From: Paenibacillus sp. JQZ6Y-1
GTDB lineage: Bacteria; Bacillota; Bacilli; Paenibacillales; Paenibacillaceae
Reading direction: 5' to 3'
NCBI RefSeq assembly: GCF_040719145.1
Contig: NZ_JBFDUZ010000001.1
Coordinates: 1,798,001 to 1,862,000 of the forward strand
DNA: 64,000 nt
Shown here: piece after piece, positions 63,483-64,000 of the stretch
How the letters are laid out: every line of letters starts with the position of its first letter
Numbering within the stretch: position 1 is the stretch's first letter
Notes under the pieces: model-generated
The model's input: the letters and a program-made list of their open reading frames with translations, nothing else
Databases searched by the model: none
Told to the model about the DNA's origin: nothing
Made by a program: the position numbers and the translations under genes

Positions 63483-64000
63483 ATGATAAGAAACGATAGA
63501 GATACCATTGTAGATGGTATCAAGCATTTATGTGATGGAATTGGTCCATACCAAAAAATGGATACCTTTGAGGATTATCTTAAAATGCAAACGGACGTCT
63601 ATGATACGTTTGGAGACGATTCATTCGATATTTTAATTGATATTTTAGTGAATCCTCCCGATTTGGGGCGCTTTGATCCGAATGATTTTGAATACGAATT
63701 ACAAGAAGCTATTACCGCAGTCGGGCGTAGAAATCCTCGCTATGCTTTAGATACACTTCATGATCTGCTCGGTATAAAAAGTATACGGCTCGTCCTGATA
63801 AATATTATTGGTGGATTGGAAAATGAAGACGGTTTGTTTCTATTGGAGCCTTTATTGCAGCCGTCAGCAGAGTTGGATCCCTTGTCTGAAGATGAACTCA
63901 TAGGCTTAGCTTGTGCGTTCCGTGAGATTAGAGGCGAGAAAGCTGTTGAACTTTTAATAAGAATGAAAGCAAAATATTATAATCATTCATCTGAGCTGTT
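63483..64000 (+). CDS. Unknown protein, cut by the window end
   Basis: At least 172 residues, open to the right edge. AGGAG at 63471-63475 supports the ATG. Mostly helical and acidic (DDSFDILIDILVNPPD, YALDTLHDLLGIKSIRLVL, LDPLSEDELIGLACAF). The succession of helices with LExLLQP-like phrases suggests a HEAT-like repeat protein of the kind found in immunity loci. Family not identified. Confidence 0.75.
   Translation, partial: MIRNDRDTIVDGIKHLCDGIGPYQKMDTFEDYLKMQTDVYDTFGDDSFDILIDILVNPPDLGRFDPNDFEYELQEAITAVGRRNPRYALDTLHDLLGIKSIRLVLINIIGGLENEDGLFLLEPLLQPSAELDPLSEDELIGLACAFREIRGEKAVELLIRMKAKYYNHSSEL

Overview
The window looks like a chromosomal segment of a Paenibacillus-type Firmicute. Supporting signs are strong GGAGG ribosome binding sites, three-repeat SLH anchors on secreted proteins, a YoaJ-type expansin, a complete des-desK-desR cold-membrane operon, a PucR regulator and a Fur box of the Bacillus type. 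No rRNA, tRNA, CRISPR array or intact insertion sequence was seen.

The left 15 kb is an iron-acquisition locus. It starts with the end of a ferric-siderophore ABC importer (two FecCD permeases, one ATPase) and an FhuF-like 2Fe-2S reductase. After a promoter with a near-perfect Fur box comes an eight-gene, mostly overlapping operon (3319-14750) for an NRPS-independent siderophore: ATP-grasp ligase, diaminobutyrate-type aminotransferase, MFS exporter, two NIS synthetases, an SbnG/AcsB-like citrate synthase, an SbnH/AcsE-like PLP decarboxylase and a third NIS synthetase. The gene set is closest to achromobactin/staphyloferrin B logic, with an added ATP-grasp enzyme that those pathways lack. A hybrid or new carboxylate siderophore is therefore likely.

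15-30 kb holds surface and metabolic genes: expansin, an SLH-anchored extracellular nuclease, a secreted beta-propeller protein, two small proteins, and a PucR / NCS1 permease / DUF917 / hydantoinase-like cassette of unknown substrate, then an esterase. 30-43 kb holds an Xer-like recombinase with a translationally coupled Zn-ribbon protein, des-desKR, a small alarmone synthetase, an arylamine N-acetyltransferase, a Dabb protein, a Gfo/Idh/MocA oxidoreductase, AraC regulators, a GH18 protein and an SDR. At 43.4-49.7 kb a 1589-residue FN3/SLH surface protein sits directly behind a terminator-like leader hairpin. It is followed by an unrecognised membrane-inserting, perhaps pore-forming, protein.

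After the kbl-tdh threonine degradation pair, 52.5-59.1 kb is an AT-rich accessory island. It contains a decayed tyrosine recombinase, an AIPR-type defence protein with a C-terminal S1-like domain, a nucleotidyltransferase gene with a damaged 5' end, a SUKH protein, decayed coding fragments, and a complete primary-type sigma factor outside its usual dnaG context with a small zinc-ribbon protein. The right end returns to housekeeping-style redox genes: SDR/AraC, Rrf2/NmrA-like with a striking 29-base palindrome, and a truncated final gene.
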